A stretch of DNA of 64,000 nt from Candidatus Harpocratesius repetitus (GTDB taxonomy: Archaea > Asgardarchaeota > Lokiarchaeia > Sigyniarchaeales > Promethearchaeaceae). Each line of letters starts with the position of its first letter. The first letter of the stretch is position 1. Positions 1 through 8,668 of the stretch are shown one piece after another. The notes under the pieces are model-generated. The model had not been told where the DNA came from. It was given only the letters and a program-made list of their open reading frames with translations, and did no database searches. The stretch spans positions 2,095,666-2,159,665 of the forward strand of contig JAIZWK010000001.1 of assembly GCA_021498095.1 (NCBI GenBank). The letters run 5' to 3'. The position numbers and the translations under genes were made by a program.

Positions 1-288
1 ATCGGTTCTTCTGATTTAGGACCTCGCCTTGATTGGAATACAGCGCTAATTTGTTTATTCTTGTTGACTGTTATCATAGCATGGGAACTTATCTTACGCT
101 TATGGGAAAAATTGCGCTATTATGGTAGTATGGAATTCTGGATTTCTCTAATTCTTATTTTATTCCGATTTCGTAGTCGTTCTTCGCTGGATATTACTCC
201 AAAATTATATTATTACAGAAATTTGGTGCCGATTAAAGATGTTAAGGAGAATCCAGAAAATGATTCACTCATTATCTTCAATAACTGA
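1..288 (+). CDS. C-terminal fragment of a multi-pass membrane protein, DUF418-like
   Basis: The reading frame is open from base 1 to the stop at 286-288, so only the last 95 residues are present and the start lies outside the window. The fragment has two hydrophobic stretches (about residues 16-33 and 44-56) and a polar tail of about 35 residues. Between the two stretches, W-E-K-L-R-Y-Y-G-S-M-E-F-W resembles the W-x-x-x-F-x-x-GPxEW end of DUF418/YeiB-type membrane proteins. That match is from memory and weak. The family is thought to work in membrane transport or acyl transfer, but no substrate can be given here. Coding status is well supported; the family is tentative. Confidence 0.5.
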   Translation: MGSSDLGPRLDWNTALICLFLLTVIIAWELILRLWEKLRYYGSMEFWISLILILFRFRSRSSLDITPKLYYYRNLVPIKDVKENPENDSLIIFNN

Positions 289-509
289 TATTTTCTTAGA
301 CACTAAGTGTAGAAAGTTTTTTTGGCTTATATTTCAAATAGAATTCGAATAGATAGTTCATTTTTTTTATTGAAAAATGCTTTCTATGCCTCTAAAAGTT
401 GATCATTCTTAAATTCTTGATCCTTCTAAAATAATCAACATTGTAAGTTGTCAGTTGAGAGTTTTATTCATTAAAGTCTGGAGCATGAGAAGGCATAACT
501 TGAAAAATC

Positions 510-734
510 ATGCAGTACTACCGCCTAACAACAGACCAGATTATTCAAAAAGCCATCGACGGCACCCTTCTCCCCATTTATTACCCAAGATTAATGCGGG
601 AAACTAAATATGAAATTAAACGCTTCATTCTCGATAAATTGCCTCCAAAACATAAATTAAGCCGCAAATTAATGCAATGGATCCTGGAACACGACTCAAT
701 TCACAATAAACACGGCTTTCCCATCGTAAAGTAA
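510..734 (+). CDS. Small hypothetical protein (74 aa)
   Basis: A 74-residue ORF starts at ATG 510, with no Shine-Dalgarno upstream. It is basic, rich in Leu, Lys and His, and has no signal peptide or membrane segment. Its codons (several C-ending, such as ACC, CTC, CCC) are more GC-rich than the surrounding non-coding DNA, which favours a real gene. The sequence looks like a short alpha-helical protein with a conserved-looking core (T-T-D-Q-I-I-Q-K-A-I-D-G, then L-P-x-K-H-K-L-S-R-K-L). I do not recognise the family. It lies 82 bases before the EF-2 gene on the same strand and might be co-transcribed with it. Confidence 0.45.
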   Translation: MQYYRLTTDQIIQKAIDGTLLPIYYPRLMRETKYEIKRFILDKLPPKHKLSRKLMQWILEHDSIHNKHGFPIVK

Positions 735-816
735 CATTCGTGAAAAAAAATCGCAAAAATTCATATTTTATGCCCTACTTCCATACTTAACTCAAAGTTA
801 GTTTAGTTGATATATT

Positions 817-3066
817 ATGGTAAAAGTTAGAAATTCTAAACAGATTGAAAATATGGTTATACGTGGGGAATACAAGCAAAAGCGTATCTTTTCAATCGTA
901 GCTCATATTGACCATGGGAAGACTACTACTTCAGACTTTTTGCTTAAAAGAGCAGGGCTTATGCGACCAGAGGATGCAGGAGCCATGCAAGCAATGGATT
1001 CTGACGATGAAGAACAAGCACGAGGTATTACAATATTTACTTCGGTTGTATTACTCGCTTTCGATGATCCTCGCAAAGAAAATGAAGATCCTTATATTTT
1101 CCAAATTAATGATACTCCAGGGCACCTTTCCTTTACAGGAGAAGTCTCACGAGCCCTCCGAAGTTCTGATGGAGCAATTTTATTGGTCGATGCTTTAGAA
1201 GGGATGATGACCCAAACTGAGACCAATATCCGGCTTTCTGTTGGAAATGAAATTTGTAAACCAGTAGTTTATATTAACAAGGTTGATCGTTTGATTTCTG
1301 AATTACGTTTGGAACCAAAAGAAGTTTATGAACGAGTAGATGCAATCATAAACGATGTAAATAATTTGATTCGTGAATTACAACCTGAAGGTGTTGATTG
1401 GACCGTTTCTTTTGCAAAAAGCCAAGTTGCTCTCGGATCTGCCAAGCATGGTTGGGGATTTACCATGGAAATTTTGCAAGAGCGTAAGATCAAGCCTACT
1501 TTTGTCTTTGAGAAATATAAAGAAGGCGATATTGAATTCTTGCGTAAGAATTTGCCTTTAGACGATTCATTATTGCGGATGGTTATCGATCATTTGCCTG
1601 ATCCAATCCAAGCCAGTGCTTATCGCTTACCCAAATTGGTTGAAAATGTTGATTTCAATTCTGAATTAGGTAAAGCTTTAACTTCTAGCGATCCTAAAGG
1701 ACCTTTAATGGGTATGATTGCCAAAGTGTTTATTGATCCAAAATCCTTCCGTCCAACTTTAATCGGTCGTGTCTTCTCTGGAACTCTTCGACAAGGTGAC
1801 AGCATTTATTTGGTCAACCGCCGTGAAAGTTATAAAGTTAAACGTTTAGGTGTAATGGAAATCACCGATTTACTTGATATGGATCAAGTTCCTGCAGGTA
1901 ACTTATTTGCCCTCTTTGGATTCATCTGTCCTTCCGGTGAAACTTTCGTTGCAAAAGAATATGCTGATACCTTTGAAGATAAGGGAGAATTACCTCGATT
2001 TGAAAGTATTAAATATTCTTGTGAACCTGTTGTTTCGCGATCAATCACACCAGTTGATCCTCAAGATTTAGGCAAACTCGGAGAAGTTACCTCTAAATGG
2101 CTCATGGCTGATAATACTGCTAAATTCTCGTTAAACAAGGAATCAGGCGAGTATATTCTTAGTGGAATTGACCCATTGCAGATTGAAATTCTCACAAAAC
2201 GAATCGATCGACAGGTAAAGATCAAAGTTGGTGAACCAATTATTGTATATCGGGAAATGGTTACAAAGAAATCCAAGCCTTATCATACCAAATCACCAAA
2301 CGGTCACAACAAGTTAATCTTGTATGTTGAGCCTTTAGATCCTATTGCCACACAACTCGTTTTAGATGGTGAATTAAACGAATTAATGGATGCAAAAACA
2401 ATGTCTAAAATTTTGCGAGAAAAAGCGGGTTGGGATGCAAAAGAAGGTCGAAAGATTTGGGATGTTTACGAAGGTAACATTCTTATTGATGGTTCCCGAG
2501 GTTTACAGCGTTTAGATCGTATCAAATCATATTTAATCAGCGCTTGGCGTGAATGGTGTTCAAACGGACCATTAGCTAAAGAACCAGTAATGGGTGTTAA
2601 AGCAGTCTTTACTGATGCAGATGTTCATGTTGACCCTGCCCACACCGGATACTCTGAAATCGCGACCATGACTACCGCTGCACTCTCTCTAAGTTTCCTA
2701 GATGCAGATCCAAAATTATTTGAACCCATTCAAAAATGTGATGTTAAGACACCGAATGGAACCGAAGGTGGTATTATAAAAGTTTTAACACAACACCGAG
2801 GAATTATAGAAGAAATTTTACCTGATGGTGCCTATATGCGTGTTAAAGGAAAATTACCCGCAGAGGAATTATCAAAAGGGATTGCAGATGATTTTCGTGG
2901 AGCCACCCAAGGTCGAGCTTTCTTTGGATATGAATTTGCCGGTTTTGAGCCGATTCCACGAGCATTGATGAACCAATATATATTAGAGATTCGTAAGCGT
3001 AAAGGAATGGCAGAACAATTGCCAGACGGTTCTAACTATCACCGATTTATTTACGTGCGAACTTAA
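817..3066 (+). CDS. fusA: Translation elongation factor 2 (aEF-2 family, probable Asgard paralogue)
   Basis: This is a full-length EF-2 (749 aa; archaeal EF-2 is about 730), the GTPase that translocates tRNA and mRNA on the ribosome. Visible features are the P-loop A-H-I-D-H-G-K-T at residues 29-36, the switch I region R-G-I-T-I, the G3 motif D-T-P-G-H, N-K-V-D as G4, the C-terminal F-A-G-F-E-P motif, and R-K-R-K-G near the end. The oddity is in domain IV. The loop that normally reads H-R-G-(G/P)-(G/A)-Q, with the diphthamide-modified His, here reads H609-T-G-Y-S-E614. The His remains but the Arg and Gln are lost. The N-terminal switch region is also unusual (L-L-K-R-A-G-L-M-R-P). Asgard genomes often carry aEF-2 plus a divergent paralogue, and this copy fits the paralogue. 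EF-2 identity is near certain; paralogue status is inference. Confidence 0.95.
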   Translation: MVKVRNSKQIENMVIRGEYKQKRIFSIVAHIDHGKTTTSDFLLKRAGLMRPEDAGAMQAMDSDDEEQARGITIFTSVVLLAFDDPRKENEDPYIFQINDTPGHLSFTGEVSRALRSSDGAILLVDALEGMMTQTETNIRLSVGNEICKPVVYINKVDRLISELRLEPKEVYERVDAIINDVNNLIRELQPEGVDWTVSFAKSQVALGSAKHGWGFTMEILQERKIKPTFVFEKYKEGDIEFLRKNLPLDDSLLRMVIDHLPDPIQASAYRLPKLVENVDFNSELGKALTSSDPKGPLMGMIAKVFIDPKSFRPTLIGRVFSGTLRQGDSIYLVNRRESYKVKRLGVMEITDLLDMDQVPAGNLFALFGFICPSGETFVAKEYADTFEDKGELPRFESIKYSCEPVVSRSITPVDPQDLGKLGEVTSKWLMADNTAKFSLNKESGEYILSGIDPLQIEILTKRIDRQVKIKVGEPIIVYREMVTKKSKPYHTKSPNGHNKLILYVEPLDPIATQLVLDGELNELMDAKTMSKILREKAGWDAKEGRKIWDVYEGNILIDGSRGLQRLDRIKSYLISAWREWCSNGPLAKEPVMGVKAVFTDADVHVDPAHTGYSEIATMTTAALSLSFLDADPKLFEPIQKCDVKTPNGTEGGIIKVLTQHRGIIEEILPDGAYMRVKGKLPAEELSKGIADDFRGATQGRAFFGYEFAGFEPIPRALMNQYILEIRKRKGMAEQLPDGSNYHRFIYVRT

Positions 3067-3161
3067 TCGCCTTTTTTTTACCGAAAAATTGAGAAAAAAA
3101 TTAATAAAGAAAGTTCCAAGAAAAATCGTTTTATTTTTTCATTCCTTATTCTTTTATAATT

Positions 3162-3728
3162 ATGAGCATGATTCAAAAAGGAAAAGCATTTGTCTATGGG
3201 AAAAATTTGGAATTTCGACCCTTAGAAAAGGATTATTTGCAAACCATTCGAAAGTGGATTAATTCTATTGACTATCGCCGTTATTCGAGAAATGAGTTTC
3301 CATTACTTAGTGAGACTCATAATTCATGGTATGAAAGTTTGACAAAATCCAAGAGCGAGATTGTTTTTTCAGTATGGCATACAAAAGCTGAGCAATTAAT
3401 CGGTGACGCCGGTTTGTATAATATCAATTATACCAATAGAAGTGCTGAAATTGGATATGGAATTGGTGAGGATAAATTTCTTCGTAAAGGTTATGGAACA
3501 GAAATTATATTTCTTCTATGTCAATATTGTTTTAATGAGTTAAATTTCCATAGAGTTTATGCTTCAATAATTGCTGAAAATATTGGTTCGATAAAATGTT
3601 TTGAGAAGAATGGATTTAAAAGAGAAGGAATTTTGCGAGAGGATGCTTATGTTGATGGAAAATACATCGATAATTATAGATATGGTATTTTAAAGGAGGA
3701 GTGGTTAAGTAAAGTTAGAAATGTATAA
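3162..3728 (+). CDS. GNAT-family N-acetyltransferase, RimJ/RimL-like
   Basis: A 188-residue protein with the RimJ/RimL-type acetyltransferase fold, which moves acetyl from acetyl-CoA to an amino group, often a protein N-terminus. The N-terminal part has the L-R-x-L-E-K-D-Y start typical of the group. The acetyl-CoA pyrophosphate loop is visible as R-K-G-Y-G-T-E (about residues 108-114). It is followed by N-x-x-S-I-K-C-F-E-K-N-G-F and the E-G-x-L-R-E-D-A-Y-V-D-G-K-Y-I-D segment characteristic of ribosomal-protein or antibiotic acetyltransferases. The start ATG at 3162 has another ATG two codons later. It follows EF-2 by 95 bases on the same strand, but a T-rich run lies between them. The substrate cannot be determined. 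Confidence 0.88.
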   Translation: MSMIQKGKAFVYGKNLEFRPLEKDYLQTIRKWINSIDYRRYSRNEFPLLSETHNSWYESLTKSKSEIVFSVWHTKAEQLIGDAGLYNINYTNRSAEIGYGIGEDKFLRKGYGTEIIFLLCQYCFNELNFHRVYASIIAENIGSIKCFEKNGFKREGILREDAYVDGKYIDNYRYGILKEEWLSKVRNV

Positions 3729-4306
3729 AAAAATAAAACGCACTCTAAAAGTGGATACAACCTTCATCGGCTACATTTTTATTTTTTGTTCTTGGCTTTT
3801 TCTTTATAAATTAAAGATAAATAGATATTTTCGATAATAGTTGCTGTCCTAATTAATCGAAAGACAATCTTATCAACAGTCTACAATTAAATTGTCTTGA
3901 TTATTATTCTTTTTCATGTATTCAAGATAATCAGTATCAGTTGAATCGGTAAAATAGAGTCTGTAAGTCTAAAGAATGGCATGTTCAATTGAGCCAAGAG
4001 AAATATTAATTGCAATTGAAAATTTAGTGTTAGAATTAAGAGAGAATTGAAAGTCTTTATCAAGTTTTGATGTATTGAGATTTCGCATGAATTCTACTTG
4101 GTAATGTCCTGTATTATTTCACATTTTGTTGCTTTATGAATCAGCAAATTATTTAAAACCGGGCCCTAATAGAAACATAGAACGACACACAAAAGAATCT
4201 AGATGAATTATTATTCCTCTACCGTACAAAATCTTGATATTTAAATTTCTTCTGGAATCATATGTGTGATCTTAATAATCACGAATATTGAAAGCCTTGG
4301 ATTATT
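3729..4306. other. 578-base non-coding stretch
   Basis: No ORF over about 30 codons with gene-like character is visible in either direction. The stretch is AT-rich with scattered stops and no tRNA-like or hairpin-rich element that I could recognise. A short GGGCCC palindrome near 4162 stands out only because G+C runs are rare here. It presumably holds the promoter of the following zinc protein. Confidence 0.5.
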
Positions 4307-7111
4307 ATGAACACTAAAATCCCTTATTCTTTGACTTATGAACAGTTAATGAATTTATTTGGAAAGGAACAGCGACAATTTTCAAATCTTACCGTACGTT
4401 GGGTTCTCTATTCTAGTTTTGGAGAAGATCCTCAAAAGAAAGTAATCGATTCCATTTGTGATCTTATTTTTGACAAAAGTAGTTCAGTTGAGCGAATTGA
4501 TTCTGAATTTTGCGGAATTACTGAAATATATCACTTTTTACCCCAATTGAGATGGAAATGCAGTAGTTCTGATAGTGATCAAATAATAAATGTATCAATA
4601 CCTGGTCATCGGTTGCTGAATATATCTATCGATGATGATAATATTTTGATTAGTTTTATGCCTCATGGAATTAGGAAAATTACAGGATTTCCAGTTGAGT
4701 TTCCAGTTGCATGGGGACAATTTATTTTGGTAGGAATTACTGAAACAACAGATGGTAAAGAATTGCTTCAATTATTGAAGAAAATATTATATTTGCAAGA
4801 ATCTGAAAGTGTAGATCATCCCGAGAGCATAGATCAGTCTGCAGGCAAAGATCAACTTAATAAATCCACTTTAAACATTGATAGTTTGAAACCACGTGCT
4901 CGCTGTTCCAGTTGTGAAGGAATTTTGTTATTACGACCACTTCCTCAAAATAAAGATCCCAAAGATCCTATTTCAAATCGAAATTTCATATGTACGGATT
5001 GTTTGATGGCTGCGTTGAAGTATTATGAAGAATTAGAAGATCAGATAATCGAACAAGAGCAAAAAGGGAAGATTGAAGGCAATATTGAGACATTGCTTGA
5101 TATTATTGATGGGGGGATTACATTGGCGCGGAATCTTCAAGATGAACGTCTTATGCACGAATTTTTTATGTTTCGCGCTTTTGTTTTAGTTAAAAGTGAT
5201 GATCCAGAGATTCTTGAAGAAGCTCAAGATTTGGTTGAAATTGTCTCTGATTTTGCCGAAGCAAATGAATACTCTAAATTGAGTCGAAATGCAACTCAAC
5301 TGAGAAAAACCATCATTAAGAAGAAGTCAAAATTAAGTGATTCTAAAATTGAAAAAATAGAAAGTATAGAAACAAAAATTACCGCTGAATCAGGAATAAA
5401 AATTGCAGATAACGCAGAGGCAAAAATTACTAATAAAGTAGATTCAAATATATCCAGTTTAGTGCAGAATGAATTAGCTAAAGAATTAATTGATGAAGTA
5501 TCTACTAAAAATTCTACCGATTTAGAGTTTGTAATGCCTGATGATATAGAACTGGACGAAGATGCAATGGCATTGGGTGAAGCTTTAAATTACGTTCCTA
5601 ATGAATCAGATCTGACTACAAAAGTTCCATTTATCGAAACTGAACAACAAACAATTTCTGAAGTTTCAAAAAAATCTACCGCTGCAAAAATTCCCAAAGT
5701 CATCAAAAATCTAAAAATTCCTAAAATTCCTAAAGTCCCTAAAAACTCTAAAGTCCCTAAAAATGAAATGGTAAATAAAATTCTACAAGACTTGCCTCTT
5801 AAGAGTATTTCCAAAGCTACTGAAAATTTCCCAAAATCAGAAGAAGTTTCATCATCACCTCCAACAATTACTGCATTCAAAAATGAGAGAACATTGATGA
5901 ATAATGAAAATAATGATTCAAAAATATCAAGTATCAGTGAGAGAAGCCAAGAAACTGTTGCATATTTTCAAGATGATGAAGAAGACGATGATGAATTTGC
6001 GATTCCAAACATACCAAAGCGAAAACCAATACAGATTCCAAATTTAAACATTGAAACCACGCTTTCACAAGATGAAACACAATCTTCAGCGACTTTAAGT
6101 TCTGCAGAAAGTGTTGCAGATTCTAATTTTCACTCTTCTGAAGGTATAGAAAATCAATCAAATGTCGAATTTTCTATTAATTCAGAGACTATCCCTTCAA
6201 AATCTGAATTAAAGGACAAAAGTTTGGATAAAAAACCAGAATTTGATTCTGAAGAAAGAATAGAAAATAATCTAAAAGAAAATGTTGGAGGAATTATTGA
6301 AGGAAAGAGAGAAGAGAGTTTTGATAATCTCTTAGATAAAAGTTCAGAAAATCTTAATAAATCCAAGAAATTTGAAAATGTGCTATTTTTCGGTGTTCCT
6401 AAAGAAGAAGAATCTTCCGAACAAGAAGAAAGTGGAAAGGAATTATTTCAGTTTTTCAATCTATCCCGAAAATTGAGTACAAAGGATGAAAATGTTCAGA
6501 AATCTGGTCGAGAAGAAATTTTTAAACCAAGTTTAATAATAAGACGGGGTAAAAAATCCAAGAAAGCAAAGAAAAAAACAGATAAAATGAAAGAGAGAGA
6601 AGATCACAGAAATAGAGAAGAAAGAAAAGATAATCAAGATTTATCAGAAATCTCCAATTTTAATAAGAAAATAGCTGGACCTAGGAAAATTACCGATCTT
6701 AAAGAAATTATTAAGACAAAAGATATTTCTAAATCCATAGATAATTCTAAGCCTCAAGTTATTTCTAAACCTCAAGTTATTTCTAAACCTCAAGTTATTT
6801 CTAAGCCTCAAGTTATTTCTAAACCTCAAGTTATTTCTAAGCCTCAAGTTATTTCTCTGCCTATAGATAAATCATTACATCAAGATACATTAGATTCACA
6901 AAAAAATCGATATGAATCGAAATCTGAAAAATTAACTATAGAACAAAAAATTCAGAAAAATAAAAATAAACAAAGTGTACAGGGAATTCAATATGTTAAA
7001 AAATTTAAAAGACGACATTCTGTAAGGCAAAAGAAAATAGAATTATGCCCAATGTGTGGAAAGGTCGCTCAAGAATGTACATGTGGTTATATGCAAATGC
7101 GAAATCGATAA
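4307..7111 (+). CDS. Large low-complexity zinc-binding protein, Asgard-type, function unknown
   Basis: This 934-residue protein has four parts. Residues 1-165 form a globular domain of unknown family. Around residue 200 comes a zinc-binding module (C200-x2-C203 and C229-x2-C232), followed by a helical segment to about 340. A long acidic and Ser/Lys/Glu-rich disordered middle follows, with short K-x-P-K repeats near residues 465-485 and six exact K-P-Q-V-I-S hexapeptides near 815-850. A second zinc module ends the protein (C-P-M-C-G-K ... C-T-C-G). There is no signal peptide or membrane segment, so it is probably cytosolic. Two zinc modules flanking a disordered linker suggest a scaffold, but no function can be assigned. 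It is transcribed alone and convergent with the CCA-adding enzyme. Confidence 0.8.
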   Translation: MNTKIPYSLTYEQLMNLFGKEQRQFSNLTVRWVLYSSFGEDPQKKVIDSICDLIFDKSSSVERIDSEFCGITEIYHFLPQLRWKCSSSDSDQIINVSIPGHRLLNISIDDDNILISFMPHGIRKITGFPVEFPVAWGQFILVGITETTDGKELLQLLKKILYLQESESVDHPESIDQSAGKDQLNKSTLNIDSLKPRARCSSCEGILLLRPLPQNKDPKDPISNRNFICTDCLMAALKYYEELEDQIIEQEQKGKIEGNIETLLDIIDGGITLARNLQDERLMHEFFMFRAFVLVKSDDPEILEEAQDLVEIVSDFAEANEYSKLSRNATQLRKTIIKKKSKLSDSKIEKIESIETKITAESGIKIADNAEAKITNKVDSNISSLVQNELAKELIDEVSTKNSTDLEFVMPDDIELDEDAMALGEALNYVPNESDLTTKVPFIETEQQTISEVSKKSTAAKIPKVIKNLKIPKIPKVPKNSKVPKNEMVNKILQDLPLKSISKATENFPKSEEVSSSPPTITAFKNERTLMNNENNDSKISSISERSQETVAYFQDDEEDDDEFAIPNIPKRKPIQIPNLNIETTLSQDETQSSATLSSAESVADSNFHSSEGIENQSNVEFSINSETIPSKSELKDKSLDKKPEFDSEERIENNLKENVGGIIEGKREESFDNLLDKSSENLNKSKKFENVLFFGVPKEEESSEQEESGKELFQFFNLSRKLSTKDENVQKSGREEIFKPSLIIRRGKKSKKAKKKTDKMKEREDHRNREERKDNQDLSEISNFNKKIAGPRKITDLKEIIKTKDISKSIDNSKPQVISKPQVISKPQVISKPQVISKPQVISKPQVISLPIDKSLHQDTLDSQKNRYESKSEKLTIEQKIQKNKNKQSVQGIQYVKKFKRRHSVRQKKIELCPMCGKVAQECTCGYMQMRNR
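6749..6856 (+). repeat. 18-bp tandem repeat, six units, in-frame
   Basis: Six head-to-tail copies of an 18-base unit (AA(G/A)CCTCAAGTTATTTCT) encode K-P-Q-V-I-S each time. Units differ only at the third base of the Lys codon (AAG or AAA). The near-perfect DNA identity indicates recent slippage or unequal exchange within the coding region. Confidence 0.95.
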
Positions 7112-7114
7112 TTG

Positions 7115-8668
7115 TTATTTTTTATAATTATGTCTATAATTTTGCCTTATTTTCTTTTTTTCTTTTCTTTTTTCATCCAATTCAAATGGAAGAACATTGA
7201 CTGCTAAATTTCCCATACTTTGAGCAGCTAGCGGTGAGATTTCATTGTCCGTGGCTTTTCCCATTTTAATTAAGCTTAAATACTTTATTTTATTTTTAGA
7301 TTGAAACCAGTTTAGAAAATCTTCAAAATGAGTGAATTTTCTCGTTTTTTTCGTTACCCAATATCCATTTTCAATATACGATTTCGGATGTTTTTCTCTA
7401 AATCTCGCAACATGTTCTTCAGCCTCTATTTCGGGTCCTATTCGGAGATATTCTTTAGAAATTTCAGGTGTTGAGGTAAATAATGCTAATACATAATCAC
7501 CTTGGTTTGCATCAAAAATCAATTCTCCAATTACATCTTCAAATCGTGCTTCTAATGTAAGTTCATTCTCTGCTTGTTTTATCAATTTTTCAAGTAATGA
7601 ATAAATTTTATCTCTAAATTTGGTGTAATGGGCATAATCTGTTGTCTGCCATTCCAAATAAAAAAAATTTGATATTGGAAAGGATTGATGGCAATTACGA
7701 ATATCTGGTAAAGGTTTGAACTTGAAAAATTCCATGGATGGCTGTTCTAAGAATGATTTAAATGCATGTTTTACCACACGATAAGCGCGTATTGAAACAG
7801 AGGAACCTACATTTCGATGAAAATCAGTAGGATCAATTATAATTAAGAAATCATTAGGAAAATATTGTTTTCGAATCTGCTTAATATTTAGATTTGCATA
7901 GGGATTAACTACATTTGGATTTTTTGGAGATAAAAATAATATAATGTTTTCTAGATCTTCAAAATGTTCCATGAAATTTAGGACTGTTTTATATTTTATG
8001 ATAAATAGTTCTGCTAAATATCCAATAAAGCCACTTCGCCCAACAGCGCTTTTATCTCCATAACAGTGTAATTTTTGAAATAAATATTTTAAAACACGCA
8101 CTTCGTCTTTCTGTTCATCTAAAAGATGTTCTAAAACATAACGAGTATGATGGGGAGATCTATCTACTGCTGTCAGAGGTCCACGTTGAAATAAAAATTC
8201 ATCGGAAATATCAAAACAAAAAACAATATCTAATTTTACATTTTGATATATGGCTGAAACATAAGGATGTTCAGCATATTTCATGACTGGATTTTGTAGA
8301 CCTGCATTATTAAAAACAGGGATCAACCAAGATATAATCATATCTTTAAATAATTCTCGAATTTTGTTTCTAAGATAAGACTTTGATTTCTGCTTAAGAT
8401 CTGGTAAAATAGATGGATCTAATCCAATGAATAAATCTATATCAGAAGAGTTTCTTAATGCAGTATCTTTTAATCCTGTTGATCCTTGAGGTGTTATGAA
8501 ATTTATTTTTAGATTTTTTTGAGGAACTGAGTTGAAAATGACAGTGCTTACATAATCCACAATTGATGCAAGTTTTTTTCTTTCTTGAGAAGTAGGATTT
8601 AGTTCTGCTTTTTTAAGATTGATCATCGATTGAATTTGATTTCGTATTTCAAGTGATAGCATTGTCAT
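7115..8668 (-). CDS. cca: CCA-adding enzyme (archaeal class I tRNA nucleotidyltransferase)
   Basis: This enzyme adds or repairs the 3'-CCA of tRNAs, which matters here because the tRNA-Ala gene in this window does not encode CCA. The nucleotidyltransferase motif is visible as G62-S63 followed by D76-I-D78, with a third acidic position in V-K-L-D-I-V (about residue 150). Next comes the archaeal signature A-V-D-R-S-P-H-H-T-R-Y-V-L-E-H-L, then D-E-V-R-V-L-K-Y-L and G-F-I-G-Y-L-A-E-L-F-I. At 517 residues it is longer than most archaeal enzymes (about 440-460), with a basic C-terminal tail. Its ATG directly follows the stop of the upstream gene (no gap), so the two are translationally coupled. Confidence 0.9.
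   Translation of the reverse strand: MTMLSLEIRNQIQSMINLKKAELNPTSQERKKLASIVDYVSTVIFNSVPQKNLKINFITPQGSTGLKDTALRNSSDIDLFIGLDPSILPDLKQKSKSYLRNKIRELFKDMIISWLIPVFNNAGLQNPVMKYAEHPYVSAIYQNVKLDIVFCFDISDEFLFQRGPLTAVDRSPHHTRYVLEHLLDEQKDEVRVLKYLFQKLHCYGDKSAVGRSGFIGYLAELFIIKYKTVLNFMEHFEDLENIILFLSPKNPNVVNPYANLNIKQIRKQYFPNDFLIIIDPTDFHRNVGSSVSIRAYRVVKHAFKSFLEQPSMEFFKFKPLPDIRNCHQSFPISNFFYLEWQTTDYAHYTKFRDKIYSLLEKLIKQAENELTLEARFEDVIGELIFDANQGDYVLALFTSTPEISKEYLRIGPEIEAEEHVARFREKHPKSYIENGYWVTKKTRKFTHFEDFLNWFQSKNKIKYLSLIKMGKATDNEISPLAAQSMGNLAVNVLPFELDEKRKEKKKIRQNYRHNYKK

Noticed and set aside
6644..6847. Minus-strand frame with R-L-R-N-N repeats
   Set aside because: Shadow of the 18-bp K-P-Q-V-I-S repeat of the plus-strand gene.
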